This document shows, piece by piece, positions 54,989 through 63,857 of a DNA stretch of 64,000 nucleotides (the first letter of the stretch is position 1; every line of letters starts with the position of its first letter). The notes beneath the pieces were generated by a model. It was not told the DNA's origin. It saw only the letters and a list, made by a program, of their open reading frames with translations, and searched no databases. Source of the stretch: Paenibacillus planticolens (GTDB lineage: Bacteria; Bacillota; Bacilli; Paenibacillales; NBRC-103111); NCBI RefSeq assembly GCF_013141725.1, contig NZ_WHNZ01000086.1, forward strand, positions 124,001 through 188,000. Direction: 5' to 3'. The position numbers and the translations under genes were made by a program.

Positions 54989-55873
54989 TTGTTGAACAAA
55001 AGAGATATGCTTATATTCATATCCTTTGCATTCATGCTTGTTTCCTGTCAAGGAAATCCGGGTCAAGGACCGGAGGGCGGCGATTCTCCTGTGTCTGCCG
55101 TTAAGCCGTTGAAGGTCGATCTGATACAACCAAATGGGACAAATGTGGCGGAACGCATTGCTGTGCCCAAAGGTTTTGAACGGATACCTGTTGAGACCGG
55201 ATCATATGAAGAATATTTACGTCAGATTCCGCTTAAGCCTCATGGCTCCAAGGTTCATTTATTTAACGGTGAGTTAAAGGCGAAAGAGGTTTACGAAGCG
55301 GTATTGGATGTAGATGTGGGGGAACGGGATCTCCAGCAATGTGCCGATTCGGTGATGAGACTGCGGGCGGAATATTTATACGGTAAGGGATGGTATGACA
55401 AGATACATTTTAACTTTACCAATGGCTTCAAAGCTGATTATACTACGTGGACAAAAGGTAATCGGATTGAGGTTTCAGGGAATAAGGTTTCCTGGGTGAA
55501 ACGAGGAGCGAGCTCCAATAGCTATGAGGGCTTCCGCAGTTATCTGAATATGGTGTTTGCGTATGCAGGGACTCTATCCTTGGCAAAGGAAATGGAGCAT
55601 ATAACTCTATCGGATATGCGACCCGGCGATGTTTTCCTTGAAGGCGGATCACCAGGACATGCGATTGTAGTCATGGATATGGCCCAAAATCCAAAAAACG
55701 GCGAGAAGCTCTTTCTTCTGGCTCAGGGATATACGCCTGCACAAGAGATCCACATTCTGGAGAACCCTGCTAATGGCAAGGGGAATCCCTGGTACAATAT
55801 CTCCTTTGGAGATAAATTGCAAACACCGGAGTGGAAATTTACGAATGAGCAGCTGTTTCGATTCTATAATTGA
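54989..55873 (+). CDS. DUF4846-family lipoprotein
   Basis: A 294-residue protein with a short lipoprotein signal (lipobox LVSC, Cys20 counted from the TTG start). The DUF4846 blocks are IPVETGSYEEYLRQIPLKPHG, CADSVMRLRAEYLYG, SNSYEGFRSYLNMVFAYAGT and DMRPGDVFLEGGSPGHAIVV. The conserved Cys, Ser and His pattern suggests a peptidase-like or binding fold, but no activity is known. The TTG at 54989 is preferred because GGAG lies 8 bases upstream; an ATG at 54971 overlaps that site. Confidence 0.8.
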   Translation: MLNKRDMLIFISFAFMLVSCQGNPGQGPEGGDSPVSAVKPLKVDLIQPNGTNVAERIAVPKGFERIPVETGSYEEYLRQIPLKPHGSKVHLFNGELKAKEVYEAVLDVDVGERDLQQCADSVMRLRAEYLYGKGWYDKIHFNFTNGFKADYTTWTKGNRIEVSGNKVSWVKRGASSNSYEGFRSYLNMVFAYAGTLSLAKEMEHITLSDMRPGDVFLEGGSPGHAIVVMDMAQNPKNGEKLFLLAQGYTPAQEIHILENPANGKGNPWYNISFGDKLQTPEWKFTNEQLFRFYN

Positions 55874-55943
55874 GACCTAAAGGCAGAATGACATACATAT
55901 TAAACGGAATAAGGGAGCATCTTGCAGTGAAGAGATAGACTGA

Positions 55944-55978
55944 AGAGACCATAGCTCGTTGCTATGGTCTCTTTCTTA
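55944..55978 (+). terminator. Rho-independent terminator
   Basis: AGAGACCATAGC and GCTATGGTCTCT form a perfect 12-bp stem with loop TCGTT, then TTCTTAG. It ends the DUF4846 gene. Confidence 0.8.
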
Positions 55979-56035
55979 GAAGCGGTCAGTAAAATTACTA
56001 ACTATGAAATTCGCCTCACTCACTTCAACTGTCTG

Positions 56036-56440
56036 TCAAAGCCTACCGCTGAACCGTTTGATCGCTTCCTCGGTCACCGGCGTGAAGAGGTTAATCAGGT
56101 TGCCGTCGGGATCGCGAAACAGCACAGCACGGTTCCCCCACGGCATCGTGGTTGGTTCCTTTACCCACTCATCGATAAACGGCTTCAAGCGCTCGTATTC
56201 GGCATCGACATCGTGGACGTGGAACTCGAGGATGACAGTATGATTGTCGGCCGCCACTGCGGAACCAGCGCCGAACAGCTGCACCGTCTGGGAGTGGCCG
56301 ATCGCCAGGGTGCAAGATGGCATAACGAGTTCGGCAAAGACGGGCGCGGGGCGTTCAGCCGAAACACCTAAGACTTTCTCATAGAACTCGACAAGACGAT
56401 CTACGTCGTCGGTAATGATGCGTACAGAAGCAAAATTCAC
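56036..56440 (-). CDS. VOC-family (glyoxalase-like) protein
   Basis: A 134-residue vicinal-oxygen-chelate protein: FASVRIITDDVDRLVEFYEKV at the start, EFHVHDVDAEYERLKPF in the middle and the closing FRDPDGNLINLFTPVT with the conserved DPDGN turn. Likely a dioxygenase- or resistance-type fold; substrate unknown. GTG start with AGGAAGG about 10 bases upstream. It is not close to the VOC protein at 6.6 kb. Confidence 0.85.
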   Translation of the reverse strand: MNFASVRIITDDVDRLVEFYEKVLGVSAERPAPVFAELVMPSCTLAIGHSQTVQLFGAGSAVAADNHTVILEFHVHDVDAEYERLKPFIDEWVKEPTTMPWGNRAVLFRDPDGNLINLFTPVTEEAIKRFSGRL

Positions 56441-56522
56441 GAAATATCATCCTTCCTGTAATAAATGATACAATCTTACCTGTATCATACCCTTTATGGG
56501 ATACTCCGATTATAAAAAAACG

Positions 56523-56553
56523 CTACTGACAACAGTATGTCAGTAGACATTTT
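56523..56553 (+). terminator. Hairpin with short T-tract
   Basis: CTACTGACA pairs with TGTCAGTAG around ACAGTA, followed by ACATTTTTG. It lies between two divergent genes, so its role as terminator or 5' leader structure of the VanZ-like gene is unclear. Confidence 0.4.
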
Positions 56554-56594
56554 TGGGGCTTCTAAGCAGGAAAGAAATGAAAAATGGAGGTACT

Positions 56595-57143
56595 ATGAAT
56601 AAACGAGAAAGAATTAAAACAATCATTTTATATGGTGTTTTCATTTGTTACCTAATTTTTTTAATTAAATTATTGTTCTTATCAAGAATTTCACTTTTGG
56701 AGATGTTTAATAGTCATAGGACATTAAATAGGTCAATCAATCTTATTCCTTTTCATAGTATAAAGGAATATATACTTGGCGATTCTGCGACTTTAAAAAG
56801 ATTCGCTTTTAGTAATGTGGTTGGTAATATCGTTATTTTTATTCCTCTTGGTACTTATTTGACATTATTCAAAAAGGACAAAAGAGTAATCACCAATCTG
56901 CTGCTTATATTCTTTGTGAGTTTATTTGTTGAAATCACTCAGGGGCTTTTAGGCATCGGAACCTCAGACATTGATGACATAATTCTAAATTGTTTGGGTG
57001 GATGGATTGGTATTTTAGGGTATAAGTTTTTAACGTTAATATTACGAGATGAGAAAAAAGTATGTACCGTAATCACAATACTATCTGCTATCGGATTACC
57101 TGTTATATTATATTTATTATTCATGGTGAGGTTGAGACTCTGA
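56595..57143 (+). CDS. VanZ-like membrane protein
   Basis: A 182-residue protein with four to five membrane helices and the VanZ signatures NLIPFHSIKEY, NVVGNIVIFIPLGTYL and ITQGLLGIGTSDIDDIILN. VanZ was first linked to low-level teicoplanin resistance; most chromosomal homologues have no known role. ATG 56595 follows ATGGAGG; an upstream ATG has no ribosome site. It is markedly AT-rich compared with its neighbours, which may point to transfer. Confidence 0.88.
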   Translation: MNKRERIKTIILYGVFICYLIFLIKLLFLSRISLLEMFNSHRTLNRSINLIPFHSIKEYILGDSATLKRFAFSNVVGNIVIFIPLGTYLTLFKKDKRVITNLLLIFFVSLFVEITQGLLGIGTSDIDDIILNCLGGWIGILGYKFLTLILRDEKKVCTVITILSAIGLPVILYLLFMVRLRL

Positions 57144-57199
57144 ATTGCACTTACGGTGATATGTAAGTTAACCAAATAAGATCTTTAACAAATAAGTTA

Positions 57200-57238
57200 G
57201 GGTTCGGAAGCCTTGCTGTTCAGCGAGCTTCCGAACCC
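57200..57238 (-). terminator. Terminator of the SDR gene
   Basis: GGGTTCGGAAGC pairs with GCTTCCGAACCC (12 bp). It sits just after the SDR stop and can form on either strand. Confidence 0.75.
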
Positions 57239-57245
57239 GATTTAT

Positions 57246-58010
57246 TTACAGATGAGATCCACCGCTTGCATCAATCATTTGGCCGGTTACCCAACGACTA
57301 TCCGATGAGGCGAGAAAAGCGGCAATATCGGCCACATCTTCCGGCTCCCCCCACCTTTTGAAAGTTGAAAGACCCGCGGCAGACTTCTGTCCATTAGGAT
57401 CTTGGAGTGTCCCCGCATTCATCTCTGTATTAATAATGCCAGGCTGGATGGCATTCACCGTAATATTCCGGCTCCCAAGTTGTTGAGCCAACATGTGCGT
57501 AAATGTGTCGATTGCTCCTTTCGACATGCTATAGGCAAAAACACTCGGGGAGGCCACTCTTGTAACAAACGATGAGATATTGATAATGCGTCCTCCATCT
57601 TTCAGACGCGGCAAAGCTTGTTGGGTAACAAAAAGCGGTGCTTTAACATTAATGCCCATGACCTCGTCAAAAGATTGTTCCGTCGTCTCTTCTATTGGAA
57701 TAATTTGACCGATTCCTGCGTTATTCACAAGAATATCGAATCGATCGTTGCCTGTACGTTCCCGAAGGTTTTCATCCAATGCCGTATATAAATCATGTAT
57801 ACCGTTTAGAGTGCTTATGTCCGCACCAATTGCGAATGCGTCCCCGCCACGTTGTTGAATTGTATGAACCACTTCATCCGCTTCATTCCGTCTTTTTCCA
57901 TAATGCACGGCGACACATGCGCCATCCTGTGCCAGACGCAACGCAATGCTCCGACCGATCCCCCGGCTTGCACCTGTTACTAGAGCGACTTTCCCTTTCA
58001 AACTACTCAT
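57246..58010 (-). CDS. Short-chain dehydrogenase/reductase
   Basis: A 254-residue NAD(P)-dependent oxidoreductase of the classical SDR family. It has cofactor motif TGASRGIGRS, the NNAG block, catalytic Ser in INISSF, YSMSK (Tyr and Lys) and the closing VTGQMIDASGG. The basic residue pattern after the glycine motif (HYGKRR) favours NADPH. The substrate is unknown; FabG-like or glucose-dehydrogenase-like names would be guesses. ATG 58010 is chosen because AAGGAG lies upstream; an ATG nine codons earlier lacks one. A LysR remnant lies next to its promoter. Confidence 0.9.
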   Translation of the reverse strand: MSSLKGKVALVTGASRGIGRSIALRLAQDGACVAVHYGKRRNEADEVVHTIQQRGGDAFAIGADISTLNGIHDLYTALDENLRERTGNDRFDILVNNAGIGQIIPIEETTEQSFDEVMGINVKAPLFVTQQALPRLKDGGRIINISSFVTRVASPSVFAYSMSKGAIDTFTHMLAQQLGSRNITVNAIQPGIINTEMNAGTLQDPNGQKSAAGLSTFKRWGEPEDVADIAAFLASSDSRWVTGQMIDASGGSHL

Positions 58011-58087
58011 TCTCTCATCTCCTTGTGTTGAATTCATATCTAGTTATATCACAAGGGGACTTTTGAAATGTTGCTTTCTAATTATGA

Positions 58088-58210
58088 CTTAGAGAAAAAG
58101 AGAGATATATCGGCTTTGCGGCGCAGCAATTCATTCGCCTGCTAAAACAAACAATTGCCGATGGAGGTCTGAGTTCGAGCGACGGGGCTGAGGTCAATTG
58201 TATTCCATAA
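58088..58210 (+). pseudogene. Possible C-terminal remnant of a LysR-type regulator
   Basis: A 40-codon frame with no start reads KERYIGFAAQQFIRLLKQTI near its beginning, resembling the last helix of LysR regulators (usually RYLSPAAxxFIxLL). It lies divergent from the SDR gene, where a LysR regulator would be expected, and its end overlaps the GNAT gene end. The rest of the gene is gone. The call rests on pattern memory only. Confidence 0.35.
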
Positions 58211-58613
58211 CCCAATATTTTTCGTCCGGATTACCTTCTTCAACGACTTTCTTCCAGCCCTTACTCTCATAAAATCTCAACGCCGCATGGTTTTCTGATA
58301 CACACTTCAATCTGATCGGTTTTTTCATTTTTTCTATAGAGGCATGGAGAAGCAGACCACCAACACCTTTACCGGAGAAGTCGGGGTGGACGAATAAATT
58401 ATGGATAAAGTTATCCGGCAAATACAGAGAAGCAAATCCGAGGATTTGATTATTCTCCTCTACTAATAAGATATACTCTTCTTCTGTATGCTTATCAAAA
58501 TCATCTAAAGTCATTGCTTCTATATCCGCCCAATGAAAACTTTTACGACGGGATTCCAAATATATGGTTCTTAAAGCTGGGTAGTCAGATTCATTTGCTA
58601 CTCTAATATTCAC
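58194..58613 (-). CDS. GNAT-family N-acetyltransferase
   Basis: A 139-residue acyltransferase. NIRVANESDYPALRTIYLES opens the fold, FIHNLFVHPDFSGKGVG is the acetyl-CoA binding motif A, and HAALRFYESKGWKKV is the closing motif. It transfers an acetyl group from acetyl-CoA to an unknown amine. The GTG at 58613 is chosen because the domain starts there; the frame is open up to a TTG at 58688, but that extension looks non-coding and neither start has an ideal ribosome site. Confidence 0.85.
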   Translation of the reverse strand: MNIRVANESDYPALRTIYLESRRKSFHWADIEAMTLDDFDKHTEEEYILLVEENNQILGFASLYLPDNFIHNLFVHPDFSGKGVGGLLLHASIEKMKKPIRLKCVSENHAALRFYESKGWKKVVEEGNPDEKYWVMEYN

Positions 58614-58767
58614 ATCTTCACTCTCGCTTCCTTTATGCTTGGGCCAACGAATGTTATTAGTATAGACAACAAAAGCTAATTTGTTCAACGGAGAATTTTA
58701 TTTTAATCAAACGCGGCGGTATGTAAAAAGTAGTGTTTTTGCAAATAGTATGGTATAGTAAAATCAT

Positions 58768-58792
58768 AACTGTAACAATATGAATGACAGTT
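58768..58792 (+). promoter_or_regulatory. Operator-like inverted repeat upstream of the OYE gene
   Basis: AACTGT and ACAGTT, separated by 13 bases, lie 55-79 bases before the OYE start and downstream of a TATAGT that could be a -10 box. This is a plausible site for a redox- or electrophile-sensing repressor. No regulator gene is adjacent. Confidence 0.35.
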
Positions 58793-58846
58793 TGAATGAA
58801 AAAGCTTAGTAAACCAGAATTTATTCATAATGGAGGTAATGCGAAA

Positions 58847-59974
58847 ATGAATAATCATAATATCCAACCTGCCTCCAAGCTGGGACCTTTATTCGAGTCC
58901 TTCAAGCTTGGTACTTTGCAGCTAAAGAACCGGGTCGTCATGGCTCCAATGACGAGAGCCTTCTCTCCCGGAGGAGTGCCGGGTCCTGATGTGGCTGCGT
59001 ATTACCGTCGCCGTGCCGAGAATGGTGTAGGGCTTATTATTACGGAGGGCACTCTGATCAACGATCCGGCGGCCACCAATAACCCGAATATTCCGAATTT
59101 CCATGGAGAGGAAGCATTGAAGGGCTGGGCTAACGTCGTCGCGGAAGTACATGAAGCCGGCGGGCTGATTATGCCGCAGTTGTGGCATATCGGTACGGAC
59201 CGTAAGGTAGGAGCCGTTCCGAACCCGGAAGAGCTGCCGATCGGACCTTCAGGCTTGGATCTCGCGACTGGGGAAAAAGTCAATGAGCCGATGAGCCAGG
59301 AAAGGATCGATTCCGTTGTTGCTGCTTACGCACAAGCGGCGGCGGATGCCAAACGGATCGGTTTTGACGGGATTGAGCTTCATGGTGCTCACGGTTATTT
59401 GATCGATCAGTTTTTCTGGGAGAAAACGAACCAACGCACCGACAGCTATGGCGGAGACCTTGTGAAAAGAACCCGTTTTGCGGCTGAAATTATTGCGGCT
59501 TGCCGTCGCGCCGTAGGACCCGATTTCCCAATCCTACTGCGGATATCGCAATGGAAATCAAGTGATTACGAGGCGAAATTGGCAGCCAATCCGGATGAGC
59601 TGGCGAAATTCCTTGCGCCGCTTGTAGAAGCGGGCGTTGATGTATTTCACTGCTCGACCCGCCGCTTCTGGGAGCCGGAGTTCGCCGGTTCCGATCTGAA
59701 TTTCGCAGGCTGGGTGAAAAAATTAACCGGCAAACCTGCAATCACTGTGGGCTCCGTAGGTCTGGATAATGAGTTTATATCTTCGTTTAGAGGGGAAAAT
59801 GCAGGTACGGCGAACGTGGATACCTTGACCGACAAGCTTAACAATGGAGAGTTCGATCTGGTTGCGGTCGGCCGCGCGCTGCTGGTTGATCCGGCATGGG
59901 TGGCTAAGGTCCGCGATGGCCGGCTTGACGAGCTGAAGCCTTTTACCCCTGAAGCGCTGCGTTCGCTCGCTTGA
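58847..59974 (+). CDS. Old Yellow Enzyme, NADH:flavin oxidoreductase / alkene reductase
   Basis: A 375-residue FMN-dependent reductase with a TIM barrel, of the NemA-like group. It shows LKNRVVMAPMTRAFSPGG at the start, the substrate-binding HGAHGYLIDQFF with its HxxH pattern and the FMN motif in FDLVAVGRALLVDP. It reduces activated C=C bonds of enals, quinones or nitro compounds, usually in detoxification. ATG 58847 has GGAGGT 9 bases upstream; an ATG 17 codons earlier overlaps the operator-like region. Confidence 0.92.
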   Translation: MNNHNIQPASKLGPLFESFKLGTLQLKNRVVMAPMTRAFSPGGVPGPDVAAYYRRRAENGVGLIITEGTLINDPAATNNPNIPNFHGEEALKGWANVVAEVHEAGGLIMPQLWHIGTDRKVGAVPNPEELPIGPSGLDLATGEKVNEPMSQERIDSVVAAYAQAAADAKRIGFDGIELHGAHGYLIDQFFWEKTNQRTDSYGGDLVKRTRFAAEIIAACRRAVGPDFPILLRISQWKSSDYEAKLAANPDELAKFLAPLVEAGVDVFHCSTRRFWEPEFAGSDLNFAGWVKKLTGKPAITVGSVGLDNEFISSFRGENAGTANVDTLTDKLNNGEFDLVAVGRALLVDPAWVAKVRDGRLDELKPFTPEALRSLA

Positions 59975-60003
59975 TTCTGCAGTAATTCTTTTGATTATTT
60001 GAT

Positions 60004-60039
60004 CGGGCATTCCGGGTTAGTGGGAGTGCCCGTTTTTTT
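60004..60039 (+). terminator. Rho-independent terminator
   Basis: CGGGCATTCC pairs with GGGAGTGCCCG (with G-U pairs), followed by seven T. It ends the OYE gene. Confidence 0.85.
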
Positions 60040-60197
60040 GTAATATCAGAATTTATAACTGTTACACATTTTATTGCCGCAATCAGCCTTAACACCTGAC
60101 GCTACTAGCGTAGTTGCCGTAATTTTATAAAAGGCTATTTCCAAAATATGATAATATAATATCTGAATGCAATTTATTTATCATAGGGGGCTAAGAT

Positions 60198-61679
60198 GTG
60201 TTGTATCGGGTATGTTTGATATTCGTGCTTTCTACGGCTATGCTGCTCAAGAGTTACACCCTAACGAGTTATGCCAATGATGGAAAAAGCCCGGTCGGAG
60301 TAAAGATCCAATTGACCTTAAACGATGTAGCGGCTACAGTAAATGGGCAGAAAATGACTCTTTCTACACCGCCTGTACTGTTAAATAATACGACCTTGGT
60401 TCCTCTACGTTTTATTGCTGATGCATTGAAGGCTGATTTGACATGGAATACGGAGGACCAATCTATCGCTCTTAAGTATGCAGATCATGTGATAAAACTG
60501 TCCATTGATAGCCGATTTGTCCGTATAGATAATCAAAGTATGACGTTAGAGCAGCCAGCAGTCATAATGAATAGTACTACCTTAGTGCCATTGAGATTTA
60601 TTGCTGAAAGTTTGAATCAGACTGTTGCTTACAATAATGAAACGAAATCCATCATCATTACAACACCTCATCCGAGAAATGCAGAGATTCGTGTCGACAA
60701 TTTAAATACTGCTTCGAATATGGGATTTACATACAATTTCTTTATTCAACAGCCAAATATGAATGTGATCAGCATGGCCTCCGATCATCACAATCAGATC
60801 TACATTTTAGAACAAGATGCAGCTTCGGAGATGAGTTTCGCCCTTCGTGTCTATAATGAAGCAACGGGTGAAACGAAAGTGGTGTAAAGCAGTTTCGATC
60901 AGAGCTTTAATTTTGACTATACGGATCCGAAGACTGGAAAGCAGCATTTTAACGCTAGTGCGCTTTCACCACGCAAACTTGTATATGATTCTAATTTGGA
61001 TAAGCTTTATTTATTGGCTACCAATGGTTTTATATCTGATAACAGCGTGTCTACCGTAATTTATGAGCTTGCACCAACTGTTCGAATGATGACATATACG
61101 ATCGGGCACATAACTTTTCATCCGGGCAACTTCATGGTGACTCCCGATGGCCAGCGGTTTTACTTCAGCGATATCTTCCATCATACGATATATACAGCCG
61201 AATCAGGTCAAGAAGCAAAAGTATTCACGCCTTTTACTCCGGATAAGGAAAATGTGAAACTGGCAGCTGTTGCGAATGATGGTAAAATGTTTGTTCTAGA
61301 TGTTTCCAAGCAAGCGATTTTTGAGCTGCAGGAATCTGGAAATCTAAGGTACATAGCTCCAATAGATATTAAGGAAGAAATTCTGCGGGTATATGAGGAT
61401 AACGGAACTTTCTATGTTGAAGGGAAGCAGCAGATTTGGGAAGTAAAGATAACTGGTGAAACCCATCCTTATGTTGGTTTGAAAGATGTTAGTGCCTATA
61501 ACACCGGTCTATATCTTCCCAAAACCAATACGTACGACACATCTGCTTATGCTAATATGGGGGCTGCGTTTGGGTTGATGCTATCATTTAACGTTTTTGC
61601 AATCAATGAACACGGAAATGTGGTGATGTATGACGGGGCGTACCATCTGCTGAGAAGAATTAATCTTTATGCGCAATAG
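60198..61679 (+). pseudogene. Copper-amine-oxidase-N (stalk) / beta-propeller secreted protein, split by one in-frame stop
   Basis: The gene is open from a GTG at 60198 (AGGGGG 7 bases upstream) to 61679 except for a single TAA at 60885-60887. The frame is the same on both sides. Residues 1-26 are a signal peptide. Two copper-amine-oxidase N-terminal-type repeats follow (VPLRFIADALKADLTWN and VPLRFIAESLNQTVAYN). The rest, including all sequence after the stop, looks like a NHL/SMP-30-type beta-propeller (YYSDIFHHTIYT-like and MFVLDVSKQAIFEL blocks). The intact protein would have about 493 residues; the first piece alone has 229. Either a nonsense mutation or a base-call error explains this. 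Confidence 0.75.
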
Positions 61680-61773
61680 CAGAATGTAAAAGAAGGTACC
61701 GCAGCCGCCTCAGCATATTTTGCGGACTGCCAATAACTTCAATGTCAATCCGAGTTCAACAAGTAAGTTAGCG

Positions 61774-61829
61774 GAAAAATCCCTCTCTAAATGGCTCGAA
61801 TGATGACCTCGCAGTGAATTTAGAGGGGA
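61774..61829 (-). terminator. Terminator of the histidine kinase gene
   Basis: CTCTAAAT (61785-61792) pairs with ATTTAGAG (61818-61825); on the minus strand a T-run follows. The upstream arm includes the kinase stop codon. Confidence 0.6.
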
Positions 61830-63217
61830 AATTTCCCATATAGGATTGGCAAAACGAAGTAAAACGTAACGATTTCACCCTGCACAGATAAGCCAAAGGA
61901 GGCTTTGTGCTGCTGTAGAATGGTTCGGGTAATGGATAAACCGAGTCCGGTGCCGCTGAATTTTTTGCTGCGGGAACTTTCCAGCACATAGAAAGGTTCC
62001 CATACACGCTCCCACTCGGCTTCGTTTGCAGTATTCGTAGGATTCGAGATTTGGAAGTGTAAAGCATTCTCTTTGGTTTCGACTTTTATGTTAACGTAGT
62101 CGCCGCTCGTATAGATCATCGCATTTGTCATCCAGTTGTTCAGCACCGATTCCAGCTTTCTCCGGTCGGCCTTGACCCAAATATCCTCGGTCAAATGCAT
62201 GTCCAAGTGCAGTTTGATGTTTTGCTGACGAAAAGCGTTGTGATAGGCAGCCGTCGTTTCAGCAAGAAGGCTTTTGAAATCTACGGGTTCAAAGAGATAG
62301 GTTTCCTCTTGCAGCCTGGACAGCTCCAGCAGTCGGTCGATCAATCCTGCCATCTCTTCGCTCTGCTTCCGAATGACGGCTGAATATGTGCCATCGTCCA
62401 GGCCATCTTGAAGCCCAGAAGCGTAAGCGTGAATTAACGCTAACGGTGTCTTCAGCTCATGCGAAATATCCGAAATAAAATGCCGGAGATTGGCATTTTT
62501 CGCCTCCAAGGACTGATGAGCTTCTTTCAGGTTATCACTCATTTGGTTAATGCTTCGCGCCAGTGACTCAATCTCATCGCCGGTCCGAATATCTGTCTTA
62601 CTGAAAGTTAAATTGGAAATCGCCTCCGCAGTCTTAACCAGTGCTGCAAGGGGCTTTACAATTCGTTTCGTATAAAGCACAGACAACAGGATAAGCAGCA
62701 AAAACATGCCTATCCATAGATACGCATTGAAGCGATTCACGATCTGTATTGTTTCCGCTGAGTGGGAAATCGACTCGCCTACAGCAAAAACGGTGTTCCC
62801 AATGGTCACAAAATTGACGAGAAAGCTGGATTTCAGTTTGGCTTGATCGAAGATTTTATTGACCCGTCCCCCCTCACGGAGGATGACAATGTTCTCCTCG
62901 GTCAACCAAAACTTGCTTAGGGTTATGCCTTTGCGGTTTAGCTGCAGCAACAAGCTGCTATTCAAGTCATCGACGGACTCCGATAATGAGCTGAAAACAA
63001 TCGTAACTTGATTGTGGTCTTCAATAGCGTCAATATTTCCGGCCAATGTCTTGAAATCCATCTGCTTGAGCTCTGTGACCAGCTCGTCCAGCTTGTTTTT
63101 TTTCTCATACAAAAAGTATTTGGGTAGTAAATAAGTGTTAACGGCAAATGAAAGGGTAAACACAACGCACAACGTAAGGGTGATCTGTACAATTAGCTTC
63201 CGAGTCAGTCTACTCAT
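61820..63217 (-). CDS. Sensor histidine kinase, HisKA/OmpR-pathway type
   Basis: A 465-residue membrane kinase with helices at about 9-30 and 165-182 and an extracytoplasmic sensor between them. HAMP lies at about 183-236. The HisKA phospho-acceptor is H253 (ISDISHELKTPLAL), and the HATPase domain has VLNNWMTNAMIYT and GTGLGLSI. It phosphorylates the response regulator encoded just upstream, with which it overlaps by 8 bases. No other gene of the pathway is visible here, so the stimulus is unknown; VanRS-like or envelope-stress roles are possible. Confidence 0.92.
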   Translation of the reverse strand: MSRLTRKLIVQITLTLCVVFTLSFAVNTYLLPKYFLYEKKNKLDELVTELKQMDFKTLAGNIDAIEDHNQVTIVFSSLSESVDDLNSSLLLQLNRKGITLSKFWLTEENIVILREGGRVNKIFDQAKLKSSFLVNFVTIGNTVFAVGESISHSAETIQIVNRFNAYLWIGMFLLLILLSVLYTKRIVKPLAALVKTAEAISNLTFSKTDIRTGDEIESLARSINQMSDNLKEAHQSLEAKNANLRHFISDISHELKTPLALIHAYASGLQDGLDDGTYSAVIRKQSEEMAGLIDRLLELSRLQEETYLFEPVDFKSLLAETTAAYHNAFRQQNIKLHLDMHLTEDIWVKADRRKLESVLNNWMTNAMIYTSGDYVNIKVETKENALHFQISNPTNTANEAEWERVWEPFYVLESSRSKKFSGTGLGLSITRTILQQHKASFGLSVQGEIVTFYFVLPILYGKFPL

Positions 63218-63857
63218 GACGATCCTCCAGGCAATACCCCATCCCTCGATACGTTACGATTCGGTGCTCGCCAATTTTCTCTCTTAACCGGCGAATATGA
63301 GTGTCAACCGTCCGTTCCTCTCCGAAATAATCGAACCCCCATACTTGATCCAGCAGCATTTTGCGAGTTACGATGTGCCCTTTGTTGGCGATCAGATATT
63401 TCATCAATTCGAATTCCTTATTCGTTGCAAGGACGTCCTTCCCAGCGCGATAAATCTTTTGGGCTTCCATATCCACAGTCAAATCGCCAATTATGGTTTT
63501 AGAAGTAAGGTTAAGCAATTTTTTCGCCCTTAAAAGTAAAATTCGCGGATCAAACGGCTTGCGCAAATAATCGTCTGCCCCCGACTGCAACGCAAGAAAC
63601 TCGTCGTCCGAACCTCCCTTGGCTGTCAGCAGAAGCACCTTGGTCCGGCTTGTTTTCTTCATTTCTTGACAGACCTCAATGCCGCTGCGGTTTGGCATCA
63701 TCCAATCCAATATCGCCAAGTCCACTTTATGGTTATAGAAGAGGTCGATCGCTTCTTCGCCGTCTTGAGCGAGCAGCACGTTAAATCCTTCTTTTACGAA
63801 ATAGGCTTTTAATATTTGAAGCATAAGCGTCTCATCGTCTGCAAGCAGCAAATTCAT
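63210..63857 (-). CDS. OmpR/PhoB-family response regulator
   Basis: A 215-residue regulator with a receiver domain (LLADDET; phospho-acceptor D51 in AILDWMMPNRSG; KP switch in YLRKPFD) and a C-terminal winged helix (NKEFELMKYLIANKG, then ERTVDTHIRRLREKIG). ATG 63857 follows GGAAGGAGAG; the frame continues upstream without initiation signals. It is the first gene of a two-gene operon with the kinase. TGTAAC-type hexamers recur upstream (near 63885, 63902 inverted and 63978), which could be autoregulatory binding sites. Confidence 0.92.
   Translation of the reverse strand: MNLLLADDETLMLQILKAYFVKEGFNVLLAQDGEEAIDLFYNHKVDLAILDWMMPNRSGIEVCQEMKKTSRTKVLLLTAKGGSDDEFLALQSGADDYLRKPFDPRILLLRAKKLLNLTSKTIIGDLTVDMEAQKIYRAGKDVLATNKEFELMKYLIANKGHIVTRKMLLDQVWGFDYFGEERTVDTHIRRLREKIGEHRIVTYRGMGYCLEDRHE

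Noticed and set aside
55964-56371. Plus-strand frame of 135 codons opposite the VOC gene
   Set aside because: The minus strand has a complete VOC domain with DPDGN motif and a ribosome site; the plus frame has neither.
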